64,000 nt of DNA, from NCBI RefSeq assembly GCF_000311785.1, contig NZ_HE978539.1, positions 57,431-121,430 on the forward strand, given 5' to 3'. Both the position numbers and the translations under genes were made by a program. Shown here in pieces: positions 17,165 through 26,000 of this stretch (positions within the stretch are counted from its first letter, which is position 1; every line of letters begins with the position of its first letter). The notes beneath the pieces are model-generated. The model did not search any database, was not told the DNA's origin, and worked only from the letters and a program-made list of their open reading frames with translations. Origin of the DNA: Brevibacillus massiliensis. Its GTDB lineage: Bacteria > Bacillota > Bacilli > Brevibacillales > Brevibacillaceae.

Positions 17165-18872
17165 GCTCCAGGCGGCTTGGAAAGAAAACCGGCTAAAGAA
17201 CCCGCTTCCTCCATTGCGGCGCTTCCATCTGGGCGAAATCGGCAAGTGGACGACCTTGGCGCTGGTTGCCTGCTTCTTCCTCTTTCCGCTGCTCAAGCTG
17301 ACGTTTCTCAGCGTGAAGACAGATACAGGGATCGGCCTTACCCATTTTACGGAAATCCTGGCCGACCCGCGGACCTGGCTGGCTGTTGAAAACACCTGCT
17401 GGGTCGCGGGCGGATCTACCGCGATCGCCGTTGTGATCGGAGTCGGATTAGCCTGGATTTGCGCTTATACGGATATCCGGAGAAAGGGCTGGATTCACCT
17501 TCTGGCCCTGATGCCGTTACTTATTCCCTCCTATGTGACTTCACTGGCGTGGACGCAATTGGCTGGCCCGACAGGATTTCTGAATAAATGGGCTTCCTTA
17601 TGGAATGTCTACGGATTGGACGGGATTATCGTCGTGATGGGACTGACGCATTATCCCCTGGTCTATCTGCTGACGCTGTCCGTCTTGTACCGCATCCCCA
17701 AAGAATTGGAATGGGCGGCGCGGGCATCGGGTGCCGAGGGGATGAAGGTATTTCGCCAGGTGACGCTGCCGCTCGCTTTGCCCGGGATAGCCGGGGGCGG
17801 ATTGCTGGCTTTTATCGCCAGCCTCGATAACTTTGGCATCCCTGCATTTCTCGGCATCCCGGAAGGAGTCACAGTGCTGAGCACCCTGATTTATGAACAA
17901 GTGATCGGGTTTGGCCCCAGCGCTTTTGCCCGAACAGCGGCTCTATCGATCATTTTAGGTGTGATTGCCCTCCTTGGAACCGGCGCCCAGTGGATGCTGG
18001 TGCGAAATAACCGTTTGGACCAGACGGACGCCGAAGACCGCTCGATTCGCTATCCGCTCGGCAAGAAGCGTTTTCTGCTGGAAGGGCTGGTGTGGATCTT
18101 TCTGCTTGGAACAAGCGTCGTTCCCCTGCTGGCAATGGCAGCCACTTCTTTTCTCAAGGCATATGGGCTTGCTTTTACGCTGGAAAACCTGACCTGGGAC
18201 AACTTTCGGTTTGTCCTGGCAGGCAATGCGGCTTCCCAAGGCGCGATCAGGAACAGTCTGGCTCTCGCCTCGATGACGACAGTCATCTGCATGGTGGCGG
18301 GAACGCTGTTGGCCTACTGGCGAGTAAAGCAGCCGACGATTTTGCTCAAGGCCATAGAGGGCGCAGTATCGCTCCCTTATGCGCTGCCTGGAATCGTGCT
18401 GGCTCTGGCCATGATCCTGACCTGGATCGAGCCGTTCCCCGGATGGCAGCCCGGTATTTACGGCACAATCTGGATGATTCTGGTTGCCTATCTGACGAGA
18501 TTCCTGATCTTGCAGGTGAGGAGCAGTTCGAGCGCCATGCTGCAGATCGGCAATGAAGTGGAGGAAGCGGCCAGGATAAACGGAGCGGGCTTGCTGGCTC
18601 GCTGGCAAAAGGTGCTCATCCCGCTGTACCTGCCTGGCATCCTGACGGGAGCCTTTCTCGTTTTTTTAACATCTGTTACGGAATTGACGATCTCTTCTTT
18701 GCTCTGGTCATCTGGAACGGCAACAATCGGCGTCGTCATTTTCAATTTGGAACAGGCTGGACAGACTGCGAACAGCACGGCCTTTTCCACGGTAATCGTG
18801 GCTGCCATCGGACTGGCCATCTCACTCGGGGGATTGATGAAACAATGGTGGCGAAGGAGGGAAGCAAGATGA
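17154..18872 (+). CDS. ABC transporter permease, duplicated FbpB type
   Basis: A 572-residue inner-membrane permease with two tandem BPD_transp_1 units, about 12 transmembrane helices. EAA-like loops for ATPase contact are ELEWAARASGAEGMKVFRQVTLPLALPG (split here over two parts: ELEWAARASGAEG and VFRQVTLPLALPG) and EVEEAARINGAG with VLIPLYLPG. Single-chain duplicated permeases are standard for Fbp/Afu/Phn-type systems. The start is GTG 17154, overlapping the end of the binding-protein gene by 11 bases. Confidence 0.88.
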   Translation: MESKLQAAWKENRLKNPLPPLRRFHLGEIGKWTTLALVACFFLFPLLKLTFLSVKTDTGIGLTHFTEILADPRTWLAVENTCWVAGGSTAIAVVIGVGLAWICAYTDIRRKGWIHLLALMPLLIPSYVTSLAWTQLAGPTGFLNKWASLWNVYGLDGIIVVMGLTHYPLVYLLTLSVLYRIPKELEWAARASGAEGMKVFRQVTLPLALPGIAGGGLLAFIASLDNFGIPAFLGIPEGVTVLSTLIYEQVIGFGPSAFARTAALSIILGVIALLGTGAQWMLVRNNRLDQTDAEDRSIRYPLGKKRFLLEGLVWIFLLGTSVVPLLAMAATSFLKAYGLAFTLENLTWDNFRFVLAGNAASQGAIRNSLALASMTTVICMVAGTLLAYWRVKQPTILLKAIEGAVSLPYALPGIVLALAMILTWIEPFPGWQPGIYGTIWMILVAYLTRFLILQVRSSSSAMLQIGNEVEEAARINGAGLLARWQKVLIPLYLPGILTGAFLVFLTSVTELTISSLLWSSGTATIGVVIFNLEQAGQTANSTAFSTVIVAAIGLAISLGGLMKQWWRRREAR

Positions 18873-19921
18873 ATGGGACGATCATCCGGGGAGTCAACAA
18901 GAAATTCGGGCAGGTAACGGCTCTGCACCATGTTGACCTCTCCATCAAACGCGGGGAATTTATCGCCCTGCTTGGGCCAAGCGGCTGCGGGAAAACGACC
19001 TTGCTGCGGCTGATCGCGGGATTTGAATCGCCGTCGGCTGGCGAAATCTGGCTCAATGATGAATTGGTGGCCAGTGCCGAATTCAGGAAACCTCCGGAAG
19101 AGAGACGGATTGGAATGGTGTTTCAATCGTTTGCCCTCTGGCCGCATATGACCGTCTATGAAAATGTGGCGTTTCCGCTAAAACATCAGTCCGACATCTC
19201 GCCAGCGTATAAACAGAATCCGCAAAAACGGGTAAAAGAGGTTTTGGAAATGGTCGGGCTGGGCGGGTTTGAACGGCGTTACCCCAATCAACTGTCCGGC
19301 GGGCAGCGCCAGCGGGTTTCGCTGGCGCGGGCGGTTGTCTTTAACCCTTCCGTGCTGCTGATGGATGAGCCGTTGAGCAGTTTGGACGCGGAATTGCGCA
19401 TTCAGATGAGAAAGGAGATTCAGGAGATTCACCGGGAGTTGGGTACATCTATCGTTTACGTCACCCACGATCAGTCGGAAGCTCTGGCGATGGCAGACCG
19501 CATCGTCGTGATGAAGGAAGGCAGAATCGAGCAAGTGGGGACGCCGCAAGACATCTATTTTACGCCGCAAACGCCATTTGTCGCCAAGTTTGTAGGGAGA
19601 GCCAACTTTTTATCAGGTACGTGGCTAAATCCCAGCACGTTTGTACCCGCCAACGCTCGGGAACCGGTCACGATTCAATCCCCCCACTTTTTTTCGTTTT
19701 TTCACAAACACAATCTCCTGCCTGTCAGACCCGATCAAATCAGCTTGAAGAAGTGGAATGAGCCGGCAACGGGACTGACTGGAACGATTACGCATATCCA
19801 ATTTCAAGGGAAAGAGCTGATCTACTCGGTTCAGACCCCGGAGAGCCAGGTGGAAGTGATCACCGATATCCATACCAGGTTTGCCTATCAGGAAAAGGTG
19901 AGATTGGAGCTGCAAGTGTAG
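18869..19921 (+). CDS. ABC transporter ATP-binding protein (FbpC/PotA type)
   Basis: A 350-residue importer ATPase. Walker A GPSGCGKTTLL, Q-loop MVFQSFALWPHM, signature LSGGQRQRVSLARA, Walker B LLMDEPLSSLD and H-loop VYVTHDQSEA, followed by a C-terminal TOBE-type domain (about 245-350). The start ATG 18869 has GAAGGAGGG upstream and overlaps the permease stop; a longer in-frame start at 18845 would lack a ribosome site. It ends the six-gene operon. Confidence 0.9.
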   Translation: MNGTIIRGVNKKFGQVTALHHVDLSIKRGEFIALLGPSGCGKTTLLRLIAGFESPSAGEIWLNDELVASAEFRKPPEERRIGMVFQSFALWPHMTVYENVAFPLKHQSDISPAYKQNPQKRVKEVLEMVGLGGFERRYPNQLSGGQRQRVSLARAVVFNPSVLLMDEPLSSLDAELRIQMRKEIQEIHRELGTSIVYVTHDQSEALAMADRIVVMKEGRIEQVGTPQDIYFTPQTPFVAKFVGRANFLSGTWLNPSTFVPANAREPVTIQSPHFFSFFHKHNLLPVRPDQISLKKWNEPATGLTGTITHIQFQGKELIYSVQTPESQVEVITDIHTRFAYQEKVRLELQV

Positions 19922-20157
19922 CGGTGCGTGGGACAGATCCCCCGTTCTACTAAAGAGGGCGACGCCAAGACACTTTTTGGAATGATAACCCTTGTCATCT
20001 TCACACGTCAGTGATTTGGACAGCGAGTCTTTCGCAGGCTGCCGGTTGCCAATTGGGTCAACTTGGCAGCCTGCTTGGCGCTGTCAACCGGACGCTGCGT
20101 TTGTCGGCTTGTTGTTGACAAGATTACCGACGTATAACAAGGCCGAAGGCAAAAAAA

Positions 20158-20185
20158 TTGACACATCGAGAATTCTCGATATAAT
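20158..20185 (+). promoter_or_regulatory. Promoter with embedded 16-bp operator of arsR-like gene
   Basis: TTGACA (20158-20163) and TATAAT (20180-20185) are spaced by 16 bases. The spacer is filled by the perfect palindrome ATCGAGAATTCTCGAT (20165-20180). A repressor bound there would block RNA polymerase, so autoregulation is expected. The initiation point would fall at 20191-20193. Confidence 0.8.
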
Positions 20186-20192
20186 GATGTGT

Positions 20193-20495
20193 ATGAAACC
20201 AATCGAAATTTTCAAGGCCCTGTCCAATGAATCGAGGCTGCAAATATTACAATGGCTGAAAGAACCGGAACATCACTTTACTCCCCACGAAGGGGTTGAT
20301 CTAAGGGAAACTGGGGTATGTGTAGGTCAAATTACCAAAAAGTTGAATATGACGCAGTCAACGGCTTCACAGTATCTTTCCATTCTGCAGCGGGCTGGGC
20401 TGATAAAGACCACCCGAATTGGGAAGTTTACTTACTTTAAAAGGGATGAGCAGGCCATTCAGGAAATCGCTGAATTCATGAAGCGGGATTTATAG
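20193..20495 (+). CDS. ArsR/SmtB-family transcriptional repressor
   Basis: A 100-residue winged-helix regulator. MKPIEIFKALSNESRLQIL is the classic ArsR opening; the recognition helix region reads QITKKLNMTQSTASQYLSIL, followed by the wing RIGKFTYFKRD. A cysteine-containing segment LRETGVCVGQI could be a sensor, but the metal box ELCVCDL is absent. The upstream frame stays open to 19992, but the promoter -10 ends at 20185, so the ATG at 20193 lies at the transcript start and the mRNA is probably leaderless. The MFS gene that follows carries similar motifs upstream and is the likely target. Confidence 0.82.
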   Translation: MKPIEIFKALSNESRLQILQWLKEPEHHFTPHEGVDLRETGVCVGQITKKLNMTQSTASQYLSILQRAGLIKTTRIGKFTYFKRDEQAIQEIAEFMKRDL

Positions 20496-20546
20496 ACGAA
20501 CTGAATTTCTCTCAGGAGATATTCAGTTTCATTTCAGCTCAACATA

Positions 20547-20625
20547 TTGACATATCGGGATATATCGAATTGAGTTCTTTTTTGCTTAAACATATATCTA
20601 TATTTCCTAATATGTCGAAACAATC
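20547..20625. promoter_or_regulatory. Repeated ATATCG/TATATC motifs before MFS gene
   Basis: A TTGACA at 20547 is followed by ATATCGGGATATATCGAA, and a second block around 20592-20625 repeats ATATATCTATAT and AATATGTCGAAA. These resemble the half-sites of the ATCGAGAATTCTCGAT operator before the ArsR gene, so the same repressor likely controls the exporter. The -10 element is not clear. Confidence 0.45.
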
Positions 20626-20678
20626 GTCTTAACAGACAAAAAAATCATCAGATCCAAACAAACAGGAGTGGAGAGAGC

Positions 20679-21842
20679 TTGTCGAACACATGGAAAATTT
20701 ACGCATTGGCAATCGTCAGCTTTTTAGTGGGAACGTCTCAGTATATCATATCTGGCATTCTGGATAAAATTGCGGATACGATGGGGATTACCCTGATGGC
20801 TGCGGGTCAGCTTATTACCGTTTACTCACTTGCTTACGCGATCGGCACCCCCGTTCTGATGGCGGTCACGGCAAGCGTCGACAGACGCAGATTGCTCGCT
20901 TCTGCGTTCGGTATATTTGTCATAGGAAATATCCTCTCGTTTGCCCTGCAGGGATTTGAGGCATTTATGGCCGCGCGCGTTGTCATGGCGCTTGGAGCGG
21001 GGATGGTTGTCGTTACGGCACTGAGCATTGCGGCTAAAATAGCCCCGCCAGGCAAGCAGGCCAGTTCCATCGCGACAGTCGTGATGGGATTTACAGCCTC
21101 TTTAATTATTGGTGTGCCGCTTGGAAGAATTGTCGCTTTCACCTATGGCTGGCAGTCAGTTTTTGCTGGAATCGCCCTTTTAGGACTAATGGGAATGGTT
21201 GTTATTTTCTTTGCCATTCCGCGCATGAAAGGGGATCAACCCGTACCTCTGCGCAAACAGATTTCCTTTTTAAGAAATCCGAAAGTCGCTTTGGGCTTAT
21301 CCATCACCTTCTTCTGGCTGGGAGGGTATTCGATCGCTTATACGTATATATCGCCTTACCTTTTGACCGTTGCCGGAATGAGCGAAAAAATGTTAAACGG
21401 GGCATTGCTCGCTTTCGGTATCGCCAGCCTCGTCGGATCTAAATTTGGAGGCTACAGTACGGACAAGTGGGGGCCGTCCTTTACGCTGATGGGCGGGATG
21501 ACCCTGCATATCATATCCCTTGTCGTTCTGGCCCTCATACCGCACTCCTACATTGCGGTATTCCCCTTGCTTTTAATCTGGTCCTTTGCGGCCTGGTCAT
21601 CGGGCCCGACACAACAATACAATTTGGTCACACTTGCGCCTGAATCTTCGGGTGTGATGCTCGGTCTCAATCAGTCGATGATGCAATTGGCCATGGCTGC
21701 CGGAGCAGGGATTGGCGGTGTGGTCGTGGGTCAAGTTTCGTTGGCGTCGATCACCTGGATCGGAGCGTTGGGGGTTGCTGTTGCGATTGTTGCGACTTTC
21801 GGGCTGGCTCGTTTGCGGTCCTTCAGGGAAGCGGCAGAATAA
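20679..21842 (+). CDS. MFS transporter, drug/sugar efflux (AraJ/YdhP-like)
   Basis: A 387-residue major facilitator with 12 predicted membrane helices. The opening WKIYALAIVSFLVGTSQYIISGILDKIA and the motif-A-like loop ASVDRRRLLASAFGIF between helices 2 and 3, plus VMALGAGMVVVTALSIAA, match the arabinose-efflux/drug-proton antiporter group. The start is TTG 20679 after AGGAGTGG. It is paired with an ArsR repressor, so it probably expels a toxic small molecule sensed by that repressor. Confidence 0.83.
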   Translation: MSNTWKIYALAIVSFLVGTSQYIISGILDKIADTMGITLMAAGQLITVYSLAYAIGTPVLMAVTASVDRRRLLASAFGIFVIGNILSFALQGFEAFMAARVVMALGAGMVVVTALSIAAKIAPPGKQASSIATVVMGFTASLIIGVPLGRIVAFTYGWQSVFAGIALLGLMGMVVIFFAIPRMKGDQPVPLRKQISFLRNPKVALGLSITFFWLGGYSIAYTYISPYLLTVAGMSEKMLNGALLAFGIASLVGSKFGGYSTDKWGPSFTLMGGMTLHIISLVVLALIPHSYIAVFPLLLIWSFAAWSSGPTQQYNLVTLAPESSGVMLGLNQSMMQLAMAAGAGIGGVVVGQVSLASITWIGALGVAVAIVATFGLARLRSFREAAE

Positions 21843-21919
21843 GCCTGCACGGGGTCGGGCCCAAATGGCGGACTCGCATGGCTGGAAGCATTCAATCAAC
21901 AATCCCGTTAAAAACCAAG

Positions 21920-21947
21920 TTGACAAATCGGTAATGCATATTATATT
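21920..21947 (+). promoter_or_regulatory. Sigma-A promoter of S-box transcript
   Basis: TTGACA (21920-21925), 16-base spacer, TATATT (21942-21947). It lies about 40 bases before the SAM riboswitch. Confidence 0.65.
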
Positions 21948-21988
21948 CTGTATTCACAATACGAAATACAGTTGCGAATCATCATTAC

Positions 21989-22112
21989 TCTTATCCAGAG
22001 AAGGCTGAGGGACAGGCCCTATGACGCCCGGCAACCTAGCAAAGAGAGAGCTGCGCTCCCCCGCGCCAAGGTGCTAACTCCTACAGGTATGAAAATACCT
22101 GACAGATGAGAG
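21989..22112 (+). ncRNA. SAM-I riboswitch (S-box)
   Basis: The leader has all S-box signatures: P1 strand CTCTTATC, AGAGAAGGCTGAGGGA, GGCAACC, AAGGTGCTAACTCCTACAGG and the closing CAGATGAGAG. P1 pairs CTCTTATC (21989-21996) with GATGAGAG (22105-22112). AGAGGC at the 3' edge of the aptamer can instead pair with GCCTCT (22132-22137), giving an antiterminator. High SAM should therefore terminate transcription before the ABC transporter genes. Confidence 0.97.
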
Positions 22113-22130
22113 GCCGGAATCGTTGATGGA

Positions 22131-22160
22131 AGCCTCTTTCTGTACGAAAGAGGCTTTTTT
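22131..22160 (+). terminator. Riboswitch-controlled terminator
   Basis: AGCCTCTTTC (22131-22140) pairs perfectly with GAAAGAGGCT (22146-22155) around TGTAC and runs into six T. It is the expression platform of the SAM-I riboswitch. Confidence 0.95.
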
Positions 22161-22212
22161 GGTGCGCATCTGCGGCTGCTTCTTTGGGCAACAAAAAAAA
22201 GGGGGAAACACA

Positions 22213-23232
22213 GTGAAAAAGAGGTTTGGTATTGCTTTAGCGATCACGTTGGCATTGTCTGTTGTCCTGACGGGATGCGGAGCGGGAGGCAGCAGCAGCG
22301 GTACGGGCGGCAATCAAGCTTCAGGCGAAAAAGCGAAGCGGATTGCGCTCGTGATGCGTCAAAACGTGGGCACTTTCTCAGCCCAGTACATCAATGGCGT
22401 CAAAAAGGAAGTAGAGAAAAATGGCGGCGAGCTGACCGTCTTTAATGCCGATGGCGATCTGGCAAAAATGGCTTCCAACCTGGATGCCGCGGTCAACCAG
22501 CATTTCGACGGCATTTTGATCGACCATGGTACCGCAGAGGCGCTGCAGCAGGGGGCCGAAAAAGCCGTAAGCAGAAACATTCCGGTTGTCTTGTTTGACA
22601 CCGATATCAAGCTTCCAGGCGTGCCGGTGGTAGAGCAGGATGACAACAAGCTGGCAGAACTGAGCCTGGAGAAGCTGGCTGCCGATACAGGCGGTAAAGG
22701 CGGTATCGTCAAAATCTGGGTGGCCGGTTTTGCCCCGATGGAGAAGCGTCAAGTAACGTATGAAGCCTTTTTGAAGAAGTACCCGGATATAAAAGAGATT
22801 GCCGCGTTTGGGACGGCTTCCAACAACACCGCTTTGGATACGCAGACACAGATGGAAGCCATTTTGAAAAAGTACCCGAATAAAGGCGACATCACAGCCG
22901 TGTGGGCCTCCTGGGATGAATTTGCCAAAGGAGCGACACGCGCGATTCAACAGGCCGGACGGACAGAGATTAAAGTGTACTCGATTGATTTAAGCGATGA
23001 GGATCTGCAAATGGTTCAGGAGGAAAATTCCCCCTGGGTGGCAACGGCCGCGGTCGATCCGGCCAATATCGGCTTGATTCAGGCACAAACGGTCTTTAAG
23101 AAGATCAACGGGGAGGAAGTCCCGGACAGCGTGAAGCTAAATCCCGTGCTTGTCGACTTTGCGGATTTGCCGAAAGACAAAAAGGTGACGATGGAGGATC
23201 TGCCTGAGTACATCAAAGATTGGGGCAAGTAA
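22213..23232 (+). CDS. Sugar-type ABC substrate-binding lipoprotein under SAM control
   Basis: A 339-residue RbsB-like (Peripla_BP_4) binding protein. The lipoprotein signal ends at LTGCG near residue 20. Typical strands: RIALVMRQNVGTFSAQYINGV, ADGDLAKMASNLDAAVNQHFDG, DHGTAEAL, VVLFDTD, and a WASWDEFAKGA ligand-site segment. The longer frame from 22123 would run through the riboswitch terminator, so GTG 22213 after GGGGGAAAC is chosen. Because the operon answers to SAM, the ligand is likely a sulphur metabolite built on ribose, such as methylthioribose, rather than plain sugar. That substrate is inferred. Confidence 0.9.
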   Translation: MKKRFGIALAITLALSVVLTGCGAGGSSSGTGGNQASGEKAKRIALVMRQNVGTFSAQYINGVKKEVEKNGGELTVFNADGDLAKMASNLDAAVNQHFDGILIDHGTAEALQQGAEKAVSRNIPVVLFDTDIKLPGVPVVEQDDNKLAELSLEKLAADTGGKGGIVKIWVAGFAPMEKRQVTYEAFLKKYPDIKEIAAFGTASNNTALDTQTQMEAILKKYPNKGDITAVWASWDEFAKGATRAIQQAGRTEIKVYSIDLSDEDLQMVQEENSPWVATAAVDPANIGLIQAQTVFKKINGEEVPDSVKLNPVLVDFADLPKDKKVTMEDLPEYIKDWGK

Positions 23233-23299
23233 GGCAGGTGATCTGTTTGGTTAGTCCCGTTGATCGATCAACGGGTCTTCCTATGAAAAGGGGGGATAC

Positions 23300-24793
23300 A
23301 TGATGACTCATTTGCAGATGAACGGGATCATCAAGCATTTTTCAGGTGTCCCGGCCCTTCGCTCGGTCGATTTCGAGGTGAAGGGGGGCGAGGTGCACGC
23401 TCTGCTCGGCGCCAATGGGGCGGGAAAAAGCACCCTGATGAAAATTCTGACGGGGGCTTACCAGGCGGACGCAGGGACGATTTCGCTGGATGGCAGTGAG
23501 GCAGCCATCCACTCTCCGCAGGATGCCAAGGCCCTCGGGATTCAATGTGTCTACCAGGAAGTGGATACGGCGCTGATCCCGTATTTGAGCGTGGCGGAAA
23601 ATATCCTGTTGGACCAACTGGTGCAGACGAAAGCAAAGGGACTGATCAACTGGCAGCGCCTCTATTCTCAAGCGGAAGAAATCCTGCAAAGCCTGGGCTT
23701 TTCGATTCCCGTGAAAAAGCATGTGGAAGCGTGTACCCTGTCAGAAAAGCAGCTGATCTTGATTGCCCGGGCCACTGTGCAGAAAGCAAAACTGGTGATC
23801 TTTGACGAACCGACCGCCCCGCTGAGCAGCAAGGAGAGCGAGCGGCTGTTTCAGATCATTGCCCGCCTGAAACAGAACGGAGTCGGAATTATCTACATCT
23901 CTCACCGGCTGCCGGAGATTTTCCAGATTTGCGACCGCATTACGATCATGCGGGATGGCAGAAATGTGACCACCAAGAAGACCAGCGAGACCAATCTTGA
24001 CGAAGTCATCACCCATATGTTGGGGAAGTCCTTTGCCGAGGAGTTCCCCAAAGTGCAGGTGCCGATCGGAGAGCCGCTGCTGGAGGTAACGGGAGCCGCC
24101 GGCGGCAAAGTGAGCGGCGCCGATCTGACAGTGCGGGAGGGAGAGATCGTCGGGGTCGTCGGTCTGGTCGGCGCCGGGAAAACCGAGCTGGCCCGGCTGC
24201 TGTTTGGCGCGGACGGGATGGAAGGGGGCAAGGTCACCCTCAAAGGGAGGCAGGTGCATTTTCGCAGTCCAAAAGACGCTGTCGAGGCGGGGATCGTGCT
24301 CGTACCGGAAGAGCGGCGCAAGGAAGGCATTTTTGTCGAGGAATCGGTCAAAAACAACCTGTCCGTGACGACGCTGGCAAAGTGGTCGCCGCTGGGATTT
24401 ATCCGCCGGGGGATGGAGTCCGGCCATGCCAGGGAGCTGGTGAACAAACTGGACGTGAAGACTGCGGATATCAGCCAACTGGTCGGGTTTCTCAGCGGGG
24501 GCAATCAGCAAAAAGTGGCGATCGGCAAGTGGCTTGGCACGGAATGCGACGTCTTTATGTTTGACGAACCGACCAAAGGAGTCGATATCGGGGCAAAGAG
24601 CGACATCTATCGGCTGATCGGCAATCTCGTGGAACAAAAAAAGGGAGTCCTCTATTTTTCCTGCGAATTTCAGGAAGTGATCGGGATCGCAGACCGGATT
24701 CTGGTGATGTTCGAAGGGAAGATCGTCAAAGAACTGAGCCGCGAGCAGGCTACGCAAGAATTGATCATGTACTACGCAAGCGGAGGTGAATAA
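23300..24793 (+). CDS. Sugar-type ABC transporter ATPase (RbsA-like)
   Basis: A 497-residue ATPase with two nucleotide-binding domains. The first has Walker A GANGAGKST and IFDEPTAPLSSKE, but its signature is degenerate: CTLSEKQLILIARA replaces the usual LSxGxQQ. The second has GLVGAGKTELARLLFG, signature FLSGGNQQKVAIGKWL, FDEPTKGVDIGAK, and an H-loop replaced by FSCEFQEVIG. One degraded half is normal for the RbsA/MglA group. Start ATG 23300/23303. It sits between the binding protein and the permease in the S-box operon. Confidence 0.92.
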   Translation: MMTHLQMNGIIKHFSGVPALRSVDFEVKGGEVHALLGANGAGKSTLMKILTGAYQADAGTISLDGSEAAIHSPQDAKALGIQCVYQEVDTALIPYLSVAENILLDQLVQTKAKGLINWQRLYSQAEEILQSLGFSIPVKKHVEACTLSEKQLILIARATVQKAKLVIFDEPTAPLSSKESERLFQIIARLKQNGVGIIYISHRLPEIFQICDRITIMRDGRNVTTKKTSETNLDEVITHMLGKSFAEEFPKVQVPIGEPLLEVTGAAGGKVSGADLTVREGEIVGVVGLVGAGKTELARLLFGADGMEGGKVTLKGRQVHFRSPKDAVEAGIVLVPEERRKEGIFVEESVKNNLSVTTLAKWSPLGFIRRGMESGHARELVNKLDVKTADISQLVGFLSGGNQQKVAIGKWLGTECDVFMFDEPTKGVDIGAKSDIYRLIGNLVEQKKGVLYFSCEFQEVIGIADRILVMFEGKIVKELSREQATQELIMYYASGGE

Positions 24794-24794
24794 G

Positions 24795-25793
24795 GTGGAG
24801 GCAAAGAAAATCAGTTTGTTTGATCTTGTCTATAAATACGGAACAGTCGCCGTGATCGTGATCGTCATGCTGGTATTTAGTCTGACAAATCCCTATTTCT
24901 TTACCTATGACAATATTGCAGATATCTTGCGCTCCATCTCGATTGTCACGTTCGTTGCGATCGGAGTTACCTTTTCGTTGATCGTCGGAGGTTTTGACCT
25001 GTCAGTCGGATCGACGGTCTCCCTGACCACCGTTGTCACTGCCTCGATGATGGTCTGGTATGAGCAGGGGGCGGTTGTCACATTGGTGGTGCCGATTGTA
25101 GTCAGTCTGCTGGTAGGTCTTATCAATGCACTGCTCGTGGTGAAAATCCGGATTCCCGACTTGTTGGCCACCTTGGCCATGCTGTACATTGTCAATGGCA
25201 TTCATATGACGTATTCCAAAGGCTACTCCATCTATGCCAATATGCCGATGAGCGATGGGACAACCGCGCCGGGAAAATTTCAGCAGTGGTATCTCTGGCT
25301 GGGACAGGGAGAAATCCTCTCGATTCCGGTGCCGGTGATTTTAACCTTTTTGCTCGTCGTGATCACGCATATCTATTTGACCTACACCAGACAGGGACGG
25401 ATGCTGTACATGACGGGCGGCAATCTGGAGGCGGCCCGCTTATCCGGCATTCCGGTGGATCGGTACCGCACGCTTGCTTATGTCCTCTCCGGCCTTTTTG
25501 CCGGACTTGGCGGCATGCTTCTGGCAGCCCGCATCGGGACGGGGCAGGTGAGCAGCGGCGGATCCATGTTGATGGATGCGGTTGCTGCCGCTTTCGTCGG
25601 CTTTTCCGTATTTGGCGCAGGAAAGCCAAACGTATTCGGCACCTTCGTCGGAGCCATCCTGATCGGGGTACTGCTGAACGGGATGACCATGCTCAACCTT
25701 CCCTACTACGCCTACGATATTATCAAAGGGGTCGTATTGGCGCTGGCTTTGGCCGTTACCTACTACCAGCTGCGCCGGAAGAGAAGGGCGTAG
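24795..25793 (+). CDS. Sugar-type ABC transporter permease (RbsC-like)
   Basis: A 332-residue inner-membrane permease of the BPD_transp_2 family with about ten helices. Key segments are VGGFDLSVGSTVSLT, IRIPDLLATLAMLYIVNGI, YMTGGNLEAARLSGIPVDRY and FGAGKPNVFGTFVGAILIG. GTG 24795 is preferred over GTG 24786 because GCGGAGG at 24780-24786 then has an eight-base spacing. It completes the importer and is followed by a strong terminator. Confidence 0.92.
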   Translation: MEAKKISLFDLVYKYGTVAVIVIVMLVFSLTNPYFFTYDNIADILRSISIVTFVAIGVTFSLIVGGFDLSVGSTVSLTTVVTASMMVWYEQGAVVTLVVPIVVSLLVGLINALLVVKIRIPDLLATLAMLYIVNGIHMTYSKGYSIYANMPMSDGTTAPGKFQQWYLWLGQGEILSIPVPVILTFLLVVITHIYLTYTRQGRMLYMTGGNLEAARLSGIPVDRYRTLAYVLSGLFAGLGGMLLAARIGTGQVSSGGSMLMDAVAAAFVGFSVFGAGKPNVFGTFVGAILIGVLLNGMTMLNLPYYAYDIIKGVVLALALAVTYYQLRRKRRA

Positions 25794-25807
25794 AGTATCT
25801 TATTATC

Positions 25808-25833
25808 GCACCGCGTGAGCGCGGTGCTTTTTT
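25808..25833 (+). terminator. Terminator of S-box ABC operon
   Basis: Perfect 8-bp stem GCACCGCG/CGCGGTGC with a TGAG loop and six T. Confidence 0.93.
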
Positions 25834-26000
25834 CGTTTTGTATAGAAGTGGAAAATTTGATAAAATTGAATAAGTAGGAAACAAATGGGGGAGCTTCGGC
25901 GTTCCCTTTTGAAGGATGTGATCCAATCGTGATTCTTTTCATTGCTGTAGCCCCAAAGTATTCGAAGTAAAACAAGCAATACTTTGGGGAGGATACTCTT

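Noticed and set aside
19992-20192. 67-codon extension of the ArsR gene
   Set aside because: Translation is unlike the family, and the promoter with its operator lies inside it.
22123-22212. Upstream start for the S-box binding protein
   Set aside because: It would place coding sequence over the riboswitch terminator; GTG 22213 directly precedes a normal signal peptide.
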